Assembly (NCBI GenBank): GCA_034359265.1
Contig: CP136891.1
Span: forward strand, 83,222,001-83,286,000
Direction of reading: 5' to 3'
DNA from: Canna indica
Taxonomy: Eukaryota; Streptophyta; Magnoliopsida; Zingiberales; Cannaceae
Length of the DNA: 64,000 nucleotides
Part shown: positions 23,901-36,507 of the stretch, piece after piece
Position numbering within the stretch: position 1 is the stretch's first letter
How the letters are laid out: each line of letters begins with the position of its first letter
Made by a program: the position numbers and the translations under genes
The notes under the pieces: model-generated
Databases searched by the model: none
Told to the model about the DNA's origin: nothing
What the model saw: the letters and a program-made list of their open reading frames with translations, nothing else

Positions 23901-26900
23901 TTTACTTTTCATATTGTAAATGCGTGTCATGACTCATGATCATGTTTATTTATTGGATTTGCAATTTTGCATATGGAAGCTATGACATGTTTTCTGACTC
24001 ATGCATCTTTATCAGGCATAGAAATCACAATTTGTTGCATTATATTTGAAAAAGGTTTACCGATTAACTTGCATAATGAAAAAGAAAGGTATAGGGACAG
24101 TTTAACTAGCAGTGGTCCATTTCCCGAGCAATGTTTTTCAGAGAAATTAAATTATCTAAAAGATGTTTTTAACTTTTTTTTTTATTATATGTTACATTGG
24201 GATGCACCATTTCTCTCTTGTTAAGCCAATGGCATATAGTATTTAAACTTCCAGAATGACTTGCAGCAATTATGCATACTAGTTTTAAGATTTAAGTAAG
24301 CCGTATTCCACATATATGTTTCTTTTTTTTTCTTGAATTTAGAATTATTTAGTCCTTGCTGCTGCTGCTTCTGTAAGGATAATATGCTTATTATAGTTAT
24401 TGCTATCAATTGCAGTTTAATTGGATTAGTCTGTGATGGAAGATTCATTACTTAGTTGGTATGTTCAAAACTTTTAGCTATGTGCTTATGGTTTATTGGG
24501 GTCTGTTTTTCTTCTTTTTGGTGTTTTGAAGTACAATAAGCTTCGTTATGGTTGCCAAGTTCCATCTTGGATAAGATGCAATTTCGAAGGGAACTTTGAA
24601 GGTAACACTAAAGATGAAAACTGCAAGTCTTCTGCTGTGGTCGGCATGCATGAGGTGACAGTTCGCAGGACGCACTGGAATCATTCCTGTAGTGGTACAC
24701 CTTAAAACTTATTTTGCTACCACCCATTTTTGTAAAAAATATATACTGATTTTTATTTTGCATCCCAAGGGGGTTCAATTTAGTTTTTGTTCTTGAAAAT
24801 CAGGTTTCCATGGTGCATCGTCTTGTTCACATTCTGAGGCCTCACCAAGCTTTAGATGCCATGCTATCAAAAAAATGAAAAGAATGGGATGGAAGCGCCA
24901 CAGTTATCTTCAACAAAAAGTTAGGCAAGAGCGCTTGAACCATAGTAGGAAGTGGAAAGATCACAATCATAATATGAATATCAAGATGGTTGAAGAGAAT
25001 GACAGTTCTGCATTGCTTGAACATGAAAATAGACAGTCCGGATTGCAAATCTCTATCAATGAAGAGAGCTTATTGGATGATTCTGCAAAACAGGATGCTC
25101 TTCATGATGATTTTACTGTTGATAGTGATGAATGCTGCCTTGCCAAAGATGGTGTAGTGTTAGTTGCAGATGACTCTGCCGAGAGAAATGAAGTTGGCTC
25201 TCATAAGAATCTTTATGAGGAGCACTCATCATGCAATACCTCCATATCTGCTATCTCAAACAAAAATAATGAGATTGAAAGTGAGACAGAGGACAATTAT
25301 TCTTGGCTCCACACCGTTGTGACAATTGATGCACCTGATGATCACTCCTGTGAAGCGTCTAAGTTTATCTCAAAATCAAAAAGACATTCTGATAAGGATC
25401 TTGCCAATCCTAAACCAACCAAATTCCGCAAACCTGTTGAAGACTTCTCAAACCTATCCTGCAAGTATAGCATTCAATCAATCTGCAGCATTGATGACCA
25501 CATACCTGATGGTTTCTATGATGCAGGACGTGATCGACAATTTAAGCCGCTGCAAGATTTTGAACAGAACCTTTCCCTAGATTCACGAGAAGTTATTCTT
25601 TTGGATAGGTATTATATCATACTAATGGCTATTTATCACTTTTTGATGAATTACATGTTTAAAGTCTTGGTCCAATACCAATGCCAGTTTAGGATTGGAT
25701 TAGTGCTGTAACATACTGACATACTATATGGGTCAGTGGCAATTGATAATGTCAAGCATTTTTTAACCCTTTGGTTCATTCTCACAAGGCTTATTTTTCA
25801 TGAGAAAATGTTAGTTCTTAGTGCAACATGAGTAAAAGTTTAATGAAGTAAGATGGAAACAAATAATTAATTTAAAAATGACTGAAGTTTAGAAGTGATA
25901 ACGTGCAAATATATGATGCATCTTATAAGTTGTCATTTAACATCCTAACAATTAATCTCAAAAATGTGATTCAATATGAATAGAGTCATCATATGTCCTT
26001 GCTTTGCTAGGTCAGCTCCATGATCTAATATAATTTTGAGTTCCCCTCAACCCAGTGTCCAACTGTGATTAGTCCTCTTTAACCTGCAACAACATTAGTT
26101 TTTAGTTAAAATTGTCGAATATATGTAGAAGTTGAATGAATTAAGATGAGCTAGCATTTAATCTATAAAATGTGGTTCTAATGGTCCATATTTTATGATC
26201 ATAAGATCAATTAGAAATTACAAGCATAAAATCTTTGAACTACCACTTTGAGATCAACTACTTGCTACTGTGGTCATGAATCATGATGACCTCTTGGTAG
26301 ACAGGAATGCCTGGACTGTGCTCTGATCTTTGCTTGGGCTTCTATACATGCCTTGGACTACTTGTTAGAACTGACTTATACTGTACTATAATCCCTAGTC
26401 CATGAGCCCATCTTTCCTTGAACTGTTATGTACCAAGCAGTGGAAAGTGATATTTTAACTCTGGTAGTAATGATATTCTTACTGATTTTACTTTATTGTG
26501 CTACATGTGAAAATAATCATTATTTTTCTGTTTTGCCCATTTAGAGACAAAGATGAGGAGCTGGATGCAATTGTTTTTTCTGCACAATTATTAATGTCTA
26601 GTTTGAGAAGATCAAGCTTAACTGGAATAGAAGAGAATGTGGTTGACAACTTGCATAGGGCATCAATTCTTGCTCTCTTTGTTTCAGATTGTTTTGGAGG
26701 AAGTGAAAGAAGCACTTTAATTTTAAAGATGCGGAGATCTATCCTTGGTTTACAAAAGCAGCAGCCTTTTGTCTGTACTTGTCCTGTTGGAAACATCTAT
26801 GAGAACAATGGGTCATTTAAAATGCATCCTGATGATGCAAATTTTGACTTTGATAATCTTTGTGAAAATTCTCTGCGGTTTATCAAGAAATCACGTAATT

Positions 26901-29879
26901 CCAGTGTCGTGCCTATAGGAAAACTACGTTTTGGTATTTGTAGGCATAGAGCTGTGCTAATGAAGGTACCTCTTTCACATTTGTTTCAATCAAATCTTGT
27001 GCTGTAGCTGTACCTAATGCTAATGAAATGTTATTTTTCCTGTAGTATCTCTGTGATCGAGTTGATCCTCCAATTCCTTGTGAGCTTGTGAGGGGCTATA
27101 TAGATTTTATGCCACATGCTTGGAATGTTGTTCGTGTTAGAAGAGGTGATACATGGTTGCGAATGGTTATAGATGCATGCTACCCAACTGACATACGGGA
27201 AGAAACAGATTTAGAGTATTTCTGCAGGTGATATTTTCTTGCATGCTTTGTTTGTTATCAGCTAATTCTTGCTAAAAGTTTGATTTAGATTTTGTTTGTA
27301 GATTAGTTTTAGTTAAAAACTAGCTAGCATTTGCATGCATCACCGCTCTTCTTGTAATTTTTTTTCTTCTGATACATTATTGTCACTTGTGATATAGCTT
27401 ATCCCACATATGTTGATTATTTTATGCACTGCCTTATATCTTTGATAAGCGGACCTTATTGAGCTTTACATCTTTCTTTTTCTTTTTGCTTTTTCTTGGT
27501 GTACCTCAGTCCTCTTTAGTGTTATAATTGGAAGTAGTTGAGGATCTTATAGTTTTCAATCATTTGGTGTTTTTGGTGTTGAATCATATATCAGCCCGTA
27601 ATAGTTTATTAAACTTGATGTAGACCATATATTTAATTTTCTACGACATGGAAAATACTAATTCAATAAAAATAGACCAGTTGTTGCTTATATTATTCCT
27701 TATCTTTTGTACAGGTATATACCTCTTAGTCGACTCCATGTTCTTATTGGAACTCAGAATTCTACAACTCCCGAATGGTCTTTCCCCTCACCTCCACTCA
27801 ACCATGGTACCAAGATTAAATCAGCCAGTTCTGTTTGCCATTATAAAGTTGGTACAGTTGATACTGCCTTAAAGGTAATCACACATACATCTGCATTTAT
27901 ATGCATGTGATAACTTGTGTATGTTAAATGACAACTTTTGTACTGGTTCAGGTGCGTCACTTGAAAGTAGACCAGGCATCAGATAAAGAAATTAGAGATT
28001 TTGAGTACAAGCTTTTAGGGGAAGTAAGGATTCTAGGTGCTTTGAGGAATCACAGATGTATAGTTGATATTTATGGCCATCAGCTTTCTTGTAAGTGGGT
28101 TCCAGGAACAGATGGAAATAAAGAGTTTAGGTTGTTGCGATCTATGATCATTATGGAGTATGTGAATGGGGGCTCCCTGAAGGTAGTTAAATCTTTGATG
28201 CTCTAATATGTTGTTTAGATACTTTCATATATATTACAGTTAGTTGTTTATTTTTCCTTGTGAACAGAATTATTTAGTTCAGTTAAGAAAAGAAGGACAA
28301 AAGCATGTTCCAGCTGAAGATGCTCTGTGTATTGCTAGAGATGTTGCCTGTGCTTTGGTGGAAGTCCATTCTAAGCAAATCATTCACCGAGACATTAAAA
28401 GTGAAAATATTTTAGTTGATTTTGACAGATCTGGTGGTAGACCTATCATCAAGCTTTCTGACTTTGATAGATCAGTTCCTCTTAACTGCTTTGCTCATAC
28501 TTGCTGCATTGCTCATCGTGGCATACATCCACCTGATGTTTGTGTTGGAACTCCACGGTGGATGGCTCCTGAGGTAGTGCAAGCTATGCATCAGAAAAAT
28601 CGTTATGGACTGGTAAGGTCCTTTTTCTTTCCCATCATACTTTGGAATGTTTCCCTTTTGATTTCCTTCTGATAATTGTATTCACAGCCTTATCATTTCT
28701 TTTAAAAATTTTCTTTTTCTGGTGTTCGCTGGTTCTAAGAATGCTTATGTTAATTTGTATTAATTTTTCCATTTTGTGTTAGGAGGTGGATATTTGGTCA
28801 TATGGATGCCTCTTATTGGAGCTTCTCACCCTCCAATTACCTTATCAAGGACTATCTGAATCAGAATACTATGATCTCTTGCAAGTAAGTTTTGCTAGTT
28901 TTGCAATATCATGGTTCTCATTTTCCTTTTGCATTCTTCTGCTAGTAATCCTTGTCTTTCATCTCCAATTAACTGCACAATTTATAAAAGAGTCATGGTT
29001 AAGTTTTGCATTTTAGTGTTACTGAAAACACAAAGGTCTTACTCAATATATTAATAAGTTGCCTCTTTTAAAGCCTGATTTACAATAGAACACCATTGTA
29101 TTTGTTCTTCAAAGCAGATTTCATAGTTGAGATCGATAGAGGGATTTAGGCTTGTGTGTCCCTCAACAATTCAGAAAACATTTCTGATAGAAAAGAATAT
29201 TAAGGAATTTAAAGGGTCTATTTATTAGAATTTTGTACTAATATACTTGTATTATTTTTAAGCATCATTTTTGTGTTTGTATTCTTGATCATGATAGCAC
29301 CTTTTTTTTTTATGGCTTTGGTTTTCACCATGAATTCCCAAATTGTGCCAATATTTTGCCTCCATCAAGTACCCTTGTGATAGCATTCCCATACATATTG
29401 ATTCCAGATCTGTACTCCTAATTCTCCATGACTTGGTGATGGAGACAATACTACTTTTTTAGCATCATACCCTTGATATTTCTGGAAGTATGAGATTTTT
29501 TTCCTTTGTGATCAACAATGCAAACATGTTAACTTTTTTCTGAATATCCATATGATTTTCTCATCTAGTCAGTACTTAGCATTCAACAATATTTTCATCT
29601 TGGAGTCTAACTTTCCATTGTGATTAACAGGTGCAACAACGTCCAAGGCTTACCCCAGAATTGGAAGCATTAGCATCATCAGACGAAGCAACAATAAGAT
29701 CAAATACAAGTGAATTTTCTGATGCAGATGCTGAAATATTTAAGCTTTTAACTAAACTTTTTTACCAGTGTACCAGTGCAAATCCAAGTGATCGCCCTTC
29801 TGCCAAAGATATTTACGACTCTCTTTCAGTTATCGCCCCTCGTCTAGAAGAAGCTGGTGTTATCCAACATAGCGACTAA
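20966..29879 (+). CDS. LRR protein kinase with EDR1-like region (Raf-related, At1g04210-type)
   Basis: Eleven exons read in frame: 20966-21477, 23313-23577, 24532-24694, 24804-25608, 26545-26965, 27046-27227, 27715-27874, 27952-28182, 28268-28612, 28783-28884, 29631-29879; 1144 residues. Leucine-rich repeats occupy about residues 60-260 (LPPEICNLQKLEELDLSFNK, LPSSISFMSSLEKLDLSNNR). An acidic, likely disordered linker follows. Then comes an EDR1-like region (CRHRAVLMKYLCDRVDPPIP, CELVRGYIDFMPHAWN). The kinase domain spans about 815-1130 with TALK, HRDIKSEN (953-960), DFD (978-980) and GTPRWMAPE. No signal peptide or membrane segment is seen, so it should be cytosolic. DFD replaces DFG; the Arabidopsis relative is recalled to share it. 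The GC-rich first exon starts at the ATG before GASQSPES. Confidence 0.9.
22140..22570. repeat. Possible dispersed repeat in intron 1 of the LRR-kinase gene
   Basis: The string ataatggtaagatggcatgg recurs about 105 bp later as ataacggtgagatggcatgg, followed by similar ggacatg text. The surrounding sequence has higher complexity than ordinary intron and looks like the untranslated part of a retroelement, but I cannot assign a class. No coding domain is visible. Confidence 0.35.
22597..22763. mobile_element. Short Tourist-like MITE in intron 1 of the LRR-kinase gene
   Basis: The left end aggtgtatttggtgtct and the right end ggaaaccaaacacgcc are imperfect inverted repeats flanked by TAA (22594-22596 and 22764-22766). 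It is 167 bp with no coding capacity. Ends and target match the other TTTGGT-type elements in this window. Confidence 0.55.
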
Positions 29880-31620
29880 TTTTATACGTCTTCAGCGAAT
29901 TTTGTAGCTTTAGAGTCAGAGAATATGCATTAACAATGTCATAGAGAAAATTACTTTGCCACAGTGTTGCCTGTTATATTTAATCTGTTTGAGGTTTAGC
30001 AGTTATCTAAGATTGTCCTAGATTTTGCAGCCTCTTGTTGTACCAAGTACGCATCGATGTGTAACATTGTCGTTCATAACTGTTCAATTTATAGCCATTT
30101 CTTTTTGTAATAAGTGGTCTGTTTTTCACAAAACATTCTGATTTATGCTTCAAAATACATTATTCATTAGTTTACTGATACCTAAATTTTGCTGAAGAGC
30201 TTTTTAGAATACCAACGAGTTTATTTCTATTGAACATCGTGAGCTTGCTCAGATAATAAGCAATTACGCATTTATGAGACTTGCATATGATGGCGTTATT
30301 CTCCTTTTTTTCATATGATTAATCCCATGATTTTAATTATTTTCAAATATTTTTATCTTAATGTGCAGATAAAATTTTGGAAATACGAAAGATTGCAGTT
30401 TTAAAATTTGTGTTTGGTATAAGAAAACTAAAATATCTTTTATATAAGTGCCTATAAAAATTTCTAAGAACAAGTGAACATGAGCTTTAATTGAATGAAC
30501 TCACTTGAGCTTTAATTGAATGAGCTTTAATTGAATGAACTCACTTGAGCTTTAATTGAATGAACATAAATAATAAGAGAATAAATAATAATTAAATGAA
30601 TCATATTTATTCCTTTTTGTTCATATTTATTTTTTTAATTCATGTTCATTCGTTAATATATATATTTTTATGACGGTGCACTCATAAAAGTTGCTCTAGC
30701 TAGTAACTACAAATATCGCGCTCTCTAATTTTTTAAAAAAAATTAAAAATGAAAATTGACAGCATCTAAAATTTATTTCATTTTTCTCAAAAGATAATAT
30801 ACTATTTTTCTTATTTTTTAGTTTTCATTTCCGAATATAAAAATCAAATACCATTCGTACTAAAAATTTTAAAATTGAAAAATGTTTCCAACCCACTATT
30901 TTTTCAAAAAATATATATAGATACTCATCAGGCTGAAGAAAAAAATTAACCTTTGTAACGTTTCTAATCTCGCTAATTCCAGTAAGCATATATATACACT
31001 CATCAGGCAGGAGAGGAGGCTGAGTTAACTGGACCTGATTCGAGAGATAAAAGCCTGAAAAAGACAGATGCAGATGCAGTTTCCTGAGAAATTACATTCA
31101 GCTGATGTCATTCCAGCTTCATGCATCTTCTTGTCCGCTTGCATCTGACGGCGACCTCTCTTGGATCCTGAGGCTCATGCCTTCAATCGCCACAAAGCAG
31201 TGACCAGCTCTATTCTCTCTAGTTTCCTTAGATAATTAAAAATGAACAATAATTCCAAACAAATCACAAACAGCTAAGAGCAAGTCACGGGAGTTTGCTG
31301 GGTTAAAGATGTACAAATACGTACAAATCTCAAAGCAACATGCATGATCATGGTCCCCTCCCTCTCTCTCATTAGATATATATCTCCATAAAGAATATAT
31401 TGATCCGAGAGAGGTTCCTCCAAAAGCAATTAAAAGCCTCACAAGAACAAACGCAGAGAAAGCTTGGCCTGCGAGTAAGACATTATTATCAATTGCATGC
31501 CTTTAATGAATTGTTTGGGACCACGTACGTAGTACTCCATCCCGTAAATTTTAATTACATATTTAAATTAATTATATATTCCATGACACAGCCCCCTTTA
31601 ACATTTAACACCCTTCCTTT
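29880..31620. other. 3' flank of LRR kinase and upstream region of MIR167
   Basis: Probably the kinase 3' UTR to about 30120, then AT-rich intergenic sequence with the small tandem repeat. From about 30990 the sequence becomes mixed-composition and may hold MIR167 promoter elements; a catatatat string at about 31627 is a candidate TATA box. No protein-coding gene is seen. Confidence 0.45.
30481..30565. repeat. Small tandem repeat, unit tgagctttaattgaatgaac
   Basis: Units starting tgagctttaattgaatg occur at 30481, 30506 (shortened), 30521 and 30546. Full units carry a tcact tail, so the period alternates between 25 and 15 bp. It lies in the AT-rich 3' flank of the LRR-kinase gene. Confidence 0.8.
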
Positions 31621-31779
31621 TCTCACATATATATTTCTTCTCCTTTCCTATCCACAGCCTCTTTGTATAAGACCCTATCATCAGTTTGCCATACCTTTCT
31701 CATCTCCCTCTTTTCCTGATAACAGCTGGTTACTGTTCTATTGATCCCGCGCATGTCGGCATGCCGTATTCTTGGTTTG

Positions 31780-31911
31780 TGCACCGCAAGTGGCTGAAGC
31801 TGCCAGCATGATCTGATATGTCTCATCTCCTAGATCTGTGTGTTCTTGGCTAGTTTGCTGCAGGAAGAGATGGAGCAGATCATCTGGCAGTTTCAACTGC
31901 TGATGGAGCAC
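31780..31911 (+). ncRNA. MIR167: MIR167 precursor hairpin
   Basis: The mature 21-mer at 31795-31815 begins tgaagctgccagcatgatct and ends in G; it matches the conserved miR167 family exactly, as in rice miR167d. The opposite arm at 31877-31897 (gatcatctggcagtttcaac region) is complementary with one bulged base and a few wobbles. Pairing extends outward (gtgcac with ggagcac) and inward (catctcct with agagatgg), giving a long stem and a roughly 60-nt loop segment. miR167 guides cleavage of auxin response factor ARF6/ARF8 mRNAs and so sets auxin responses in flowers and roots. The primary transcript is Pol II; its ends are not visible. Confidence 0.95.
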
Positions 31912-31949
31912 AAGAGAACCTTAACCCTACTTCAGTATTACCTACTTCA

Positions 31950-33196
31950 CTAGGGTTTCATCAATCTGACTCATGAAGTGGTCAGATTTAAGGATTTTAG
32001 TTAGGTTGACTTGTGTTAATCTCTTGTTCTTGTTTCTGACTATGTTAATTTCTTCTCCTTGTATAAATTTATGGAACGAAATTGGAGGAAAGGAGAAGAG
32101 AAATAAGATTTACTGCTCCTGGGATTTTAGGCTATCTGCAAAGAATTTATTAAGCTTTAATCTGGTGAGTATAATTGTGATAGATATATATATATATATA
32201 TATATATTCTTCCTGCTTCTTTTTTATTATATTTTTCAGTCTGATCTGGTGTTCTTAATTTCTGCATCCATATATATTATAGATACATAATTTGAGTGTG
32301 TTACTTTTAATTAACGCCATTCATGTAAATATAGATAAAACATTAATACAGATCTTAATCGCATTCTTGCTATCAAATTTTGTGTTTTAAAAAATGCCCT
32401 AATTAAAATGTCTCATGGCTTTTGTTTGATAAACACTTCAAACCTAATTGCTTGTTTGCAAGTGCATGGCTACTGTTGAATTCTTTTTCAAGTGTGCTGC
32501 AGCATATCATGACTTTTTCCCACCATTTTCTATCTATATATTTGGCTGCATTACACATTATTATTTGGACTCATGATTTTTTCCTTCTGAACAAATTAAG
32601 GTACCTGCTTGATATCTGGAATGTCTTGCACAGGAATACAAATTAATTAGCCACATTCTATTTCCTGTATATATATTTTGTTCTGTAGTATTTGGTTTCA
32701 TTTGGAATTTGCAGGTTACATATTCCAAAATGCTCTCTCTCTCTCTCTCTGTTGTTCACATGCATGCATGAATTCTACAGCTGTTGCAACAGATCTTAAA
32801 TGCTTAGCATAAAAATGGCAGGCCTTCTAACCAAGGGAAAAAGTGGCCCTTGAGGTGACTTGATTTCCTCAGCCTTGCGATTATTTGCTTGGAGTACTGA
32901 ATTGTTGAAAGAGACATTAGATCTGAAGATATATCTCCAAAGAAAAAATTAATTGGAGGAGATCCTGTAAGTGGATATGACTAAATAATTTTCATTAATT
33001 AGAGTAAGTTCAAAAGTTATATTATGCAACTATTCATTTCATCATTCTTGTCTCTTTGTGATTCTCATCCTTTTGGTCCCTAAACTATATGTATCCTTCA
33101 AGTGTAACCCTGATCTTTTTTTTCATTGCATGACTATAACATGAAACTATTAATTTGTTTCAATCAAATTTATCCACCAACTTTAATCCATAATAC
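31950..33196. other. Downstream of MIR167, no gene recognised
   Basis: Part is probably the MIR167 primary transcript tail. It contains a (TA)n run near 32184-32204 and a (CT)9 microsatellite at 32733-32750. Short frames encode low-complexity sequence. No gene is seen. Confidence 0.5.
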
Positions 33197-33199
33197 TAA

Positions 33200-33969
33200 G
33201 GGTTTGTTTGGTTGACATGGAAAGTAAATTCCTATGAAAAATTACAATTCTCATGAATTAATTTTCTACCTATATTTTTTGGGAAATATCAAAATTGTGT
33301 TTGGTTGAAAAAAAATTACTTGATAGAAAGTCTAACTTTCCACCCGTAACATGTTTGGTTGACATGGGTACTTCCTATGAAGTATCCATCAAATGACCAA
33401 TATACTCTTCTTTTTATAAATTAATATTTTATTTATAAATTAAAATATATGAAAAAATTATTTGTAAATGAAATATATATTAGAATATATGAAAAAAAAA
33501 TTAAAATTTATTTGCAAATTATTATTTTAACACATATGTGTAAAATATAACATATTTTTTTCATATATAACTAATATAATATATATTTTATTGTATATAA
33601 AAAATTAATTTTTATTTAAAGTTAATAAAAAAAATTACATATTTTATTCAAATATATATTAAAATAAATAAGTCAATAATATATGAATTATCTAATTTCG
33701 TAATGTTGAAAATATAAATCAAGTCTAGCATTAAATGCAAATGTGATGATATAAATATCTTTTTTTTTTAAATACAACACATGAAATGTAACTTACCTAG
33801 GTCTCCCTAGGTAAGTTACTTTTTGTATTTTGCAAGAAGTCATACTTTCTGAGAAAATTATATTTTCTACAAAATGCAGGAAATGTACGTGTCAATCAAA
33901 TAAAATTGAACATACAACTTCTTGAGAAATATAATTTTCTGCAAAAAATTGTGTCAACCAAACGACACC
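33200..33969. mobile_element. Tourist-like MITE
   Basis: The left end GGGTTTGTTTGGTTGACA and the right end (inverted, GGTGTCGTTTGGTTGACA) match at 14 of 18 positions. They are flanked by TAA at 33197-33199 and 33970-33972. The 770-bp body is AT-rich. A second inner pair of related strings (tttggttgacatgg near 33355; aagtaacttacc/ggtaagttac near 33790-33820) shows layered inverted structure. No transposase is present. Confidence 0.75.
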
Positions 33970-34470
33970 TAAGACGATATGCTTAACATTATATATTCAG
34001 CACATACTTTACCAACTAGCATTTTGTAGACAGATAATTCAAATAGATTATGGAGTTCTTTTGAAGAAGCACCCAAAATCCTTATTTGTAATTTTGTCTC
34101 TTCAAATGACAGTGTGGGGAGATATTTTGTCATTATACTGACTGTATTTCCAACTCTATCAACATTTCATTAATTGCCGAGTCAGCATTCCTTCTAATCT
34201 TAGTTCGCAGAGGGACATAATTTGTGTTTGGCAATACATACTTTTTAACTTTTGCAAATTATTTTGGAAAAGCAGCTCTGAGAAAAGCACTAATGCATCT
34301 CATCTACTTTGTAAAAGTGGCTTTGAGAAAAATAATTATTAGGATAAAAATACTTTTAGTATGCACTTACCAGAAGTGTTTTTTTTTCAAATGGCAATGC
34401 GCTCCTAAAAGGAACCATAAGTCCATAATTAAAACTGATGAATAGAAATAATAGACCCATTTGACATTTA

Positions 34471-34676
34471 GAACATGTTTGTTTTATAGGATAAATAATG
34501 ATAGAATAAGAAATGAATTAATATTCATTATTTATTTAGTGCATGAATTAGTAAAAAAAATATAAATTGAAGATTATTTATATCCGATATACACTGGATT
34601 TAAAAAATTCATATCCAATCATTCTTTGTTTCTTATTCAATTTAATTTTTTTTTATCCATCAAAGCAAACATACCA
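34471..34676. mobile_element. Short MITE (206 bp) with TTA targets
   Basis: The left end gaacatgtttgttttatagg and the right end, inverted, tggtatgtttgctttgatgg are imperfect inverted repeats. TTA flanks both sides (34468-34470 and 34677-34679). Inner parts (gaataagaaatg / tttcttattc) are also inverted. It is non-coding. Confidence 0.6.
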
Positions 34677-34679
34677 TTA

Positions 34680-35006
34680 GAGTATTAGAGTAATTTCAGG
34701 ACAAAAATGGGTAATGCACTTGATAAATTCTTGCATAGTATAAACATAGATTTTGGAAGTGATAAGTGATATTATTTTCCAGCTATCTCAAAATAAGTTA
34801 AGTTATTGGGAAAAAAAATTAGAATTATATATAGAAATATTGAGGTTTTAATGTATCTAATTTTTCATATACATAAGAGAAATTTGGAAAACATAACGAC
34901 TTCGATCACTGAAGTTGGAAAAATTATAAATTGATTTGTGTATTTGGCAAAATTATATTTTTTTTACCAAATACCCAAATTGTCCTCTATTAAAAAAACT
35001 CAACTG
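34680..35006. other. AT-rich spacer
   Basis: No gene or clear repeat border is seen between two MITEs. Confidence 0.4.
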
Positions 35007-35345
35007 GTATTACAACACAATCGGCCTATAAAGACACAAATTTAGATAAATTAAATTTTTGTTTTTAAATAAATCTTCACATTTAGAAATTAATATACAC
35101 ACAAATTATTTTAAATTAGTCTCTAAAAATTTATATAAATATATCAATTAAGTGATTTTATTGCTACTGTTTTGAAAATTTTAGAGTCAGATCAATTAAA
35201 TGACTTTATTGATTTTGTTTTTATAACTTTTTAATGGCTAATTTAAAAATTATGTGTTTATTAGTTTCTAAATGTGAAAATTTAGATACAAATCTAGTTT
35301 GACTCTAATTTTGTGTCTCTATAGATCGATTGTCTTGTAGCACGA
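35007..35345. mobile_element. MITE with inverted repeats of about 110 bp
   Basis: The left arm runs from about ggtattacaacacaatcggc through tataaagacacaaattta to cttcacatttagaaattaat. The right arm carries the inverse (attagtttctaaatgtgaa ... ttttgtgtctctatagatcg ... attgtcttgtagcac). Arms agree well over about 110 bp with substitutions. It is non-coding and probably Mutator-like; no certain 9-bp duplication was found. Confidence 0.65.
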
Positions 35346-35924
35346 TTCATTAAGAATATAATTCTTTTAATTTCTTGAACCAGATTAACTCATCACTGTT
35401 TAATAAATTAATTTTTTATTGAACACGATTTATAGATGCTACTATTACTCGGTGATGTTTTTTTTTTCTTTTTGGAGGTCCATTAAGAGGAAACCAGGAG
35501 GAAGATATGTGGTAGACGGAGCCGTTTTGGAGGTGAACCTATGTTTCCTCTTCTCTTCTATATTATCTCCTCTTGTTTTCCCTCAATGTTGAAATCAAAG
35601 TTTTTTTGTTTAAATTGGTCGTCTTAATGAGTGGTTGGATTTTTCAAAATATGGACCAATTTGGGTATATGACAAAAAAAAAAAATCTGTAGTTATGCCA
35701 AATACTCCGAATTAATTTATGGCTTTTCCAATTTTAATTTTTTATAAAATCATACTGTTTTTTTAATTAAGGGAAGAAAATTGTACATTAGAAAGGGTGA
35801 CGAAGTAATCCTATTCTTTGGACTCCGGGGGGATTGATGTACGTACGCAACCTTCTCATATTTTTTTGCAGAGAGGTTTTCATGGCTCGAACATATGATC
35901 TTCATGTCACAAGTGGATAACTTT

Positions 35925-36507
35925 ATTGTTACTAGGGGTGAGAAAAAGAAATCGGTTTTTGGTTAACCGGAAAATCGGTCTGAAACCGAATCGATTTTTT
36001 CGGTTTCGATTTTTATTTTTGAAAAAATCGGTTTTCGATTTCGGTTTCGGTCCAAGAGGTAAAAAGTCTACCGATTTCAATTAACCGACCGATTCGATAT
36101 AATTTATTAATTTTTAATAATATATATTAAATAATAATTTATAAATTATAAAAAAATTATAAGAAATTACAGAAAATTATTATAAAATTACAAAAAATTA
36201 AAAATAAATAAATTGTAGAACATTATTTAAGTGATTTCACTTTTTTTTTTCTCAATTAGAATTCGATATTTATTTGGATTTTTTTCCATGGTTTGCATAA
36301 TATTATTATGTTTGTAGGTTAAAAAATTTTATTGGTTAACCGGAAATTATCGGTTAACCGAATCGAAAAAACCAAAACCGAAATAACGGTTAACCGAAGT
36401 TAATGGACCGATTTACGGTTATTGGTTTTGAAAAACCGAAGTTAATGGACCGAGCTTTTTTTGCTAATGGACCGGTTAATCGGTCTATGCTCACTCCTAA
36501 TTGTTAC
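35925..36507. mobile_element. hAT-family MITE with perfect 8-bp target-site duplication
   Basis: The element at 35933-36499 (567 bp) has ends TAGGGGTGAG and CTCACTCCTA (9 of 10 inverted match). It is flanked by the identical 8-bp attgttac at 35925-35932 and 36500-36507. Subterminal regions are full of aaccgg, ggttaacc, accgaa and tcggtt strings, the style of many plant hAT elements. It has no coding capacity, so it would need a transposase supplied elsewhere. Confidence 0.92.
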
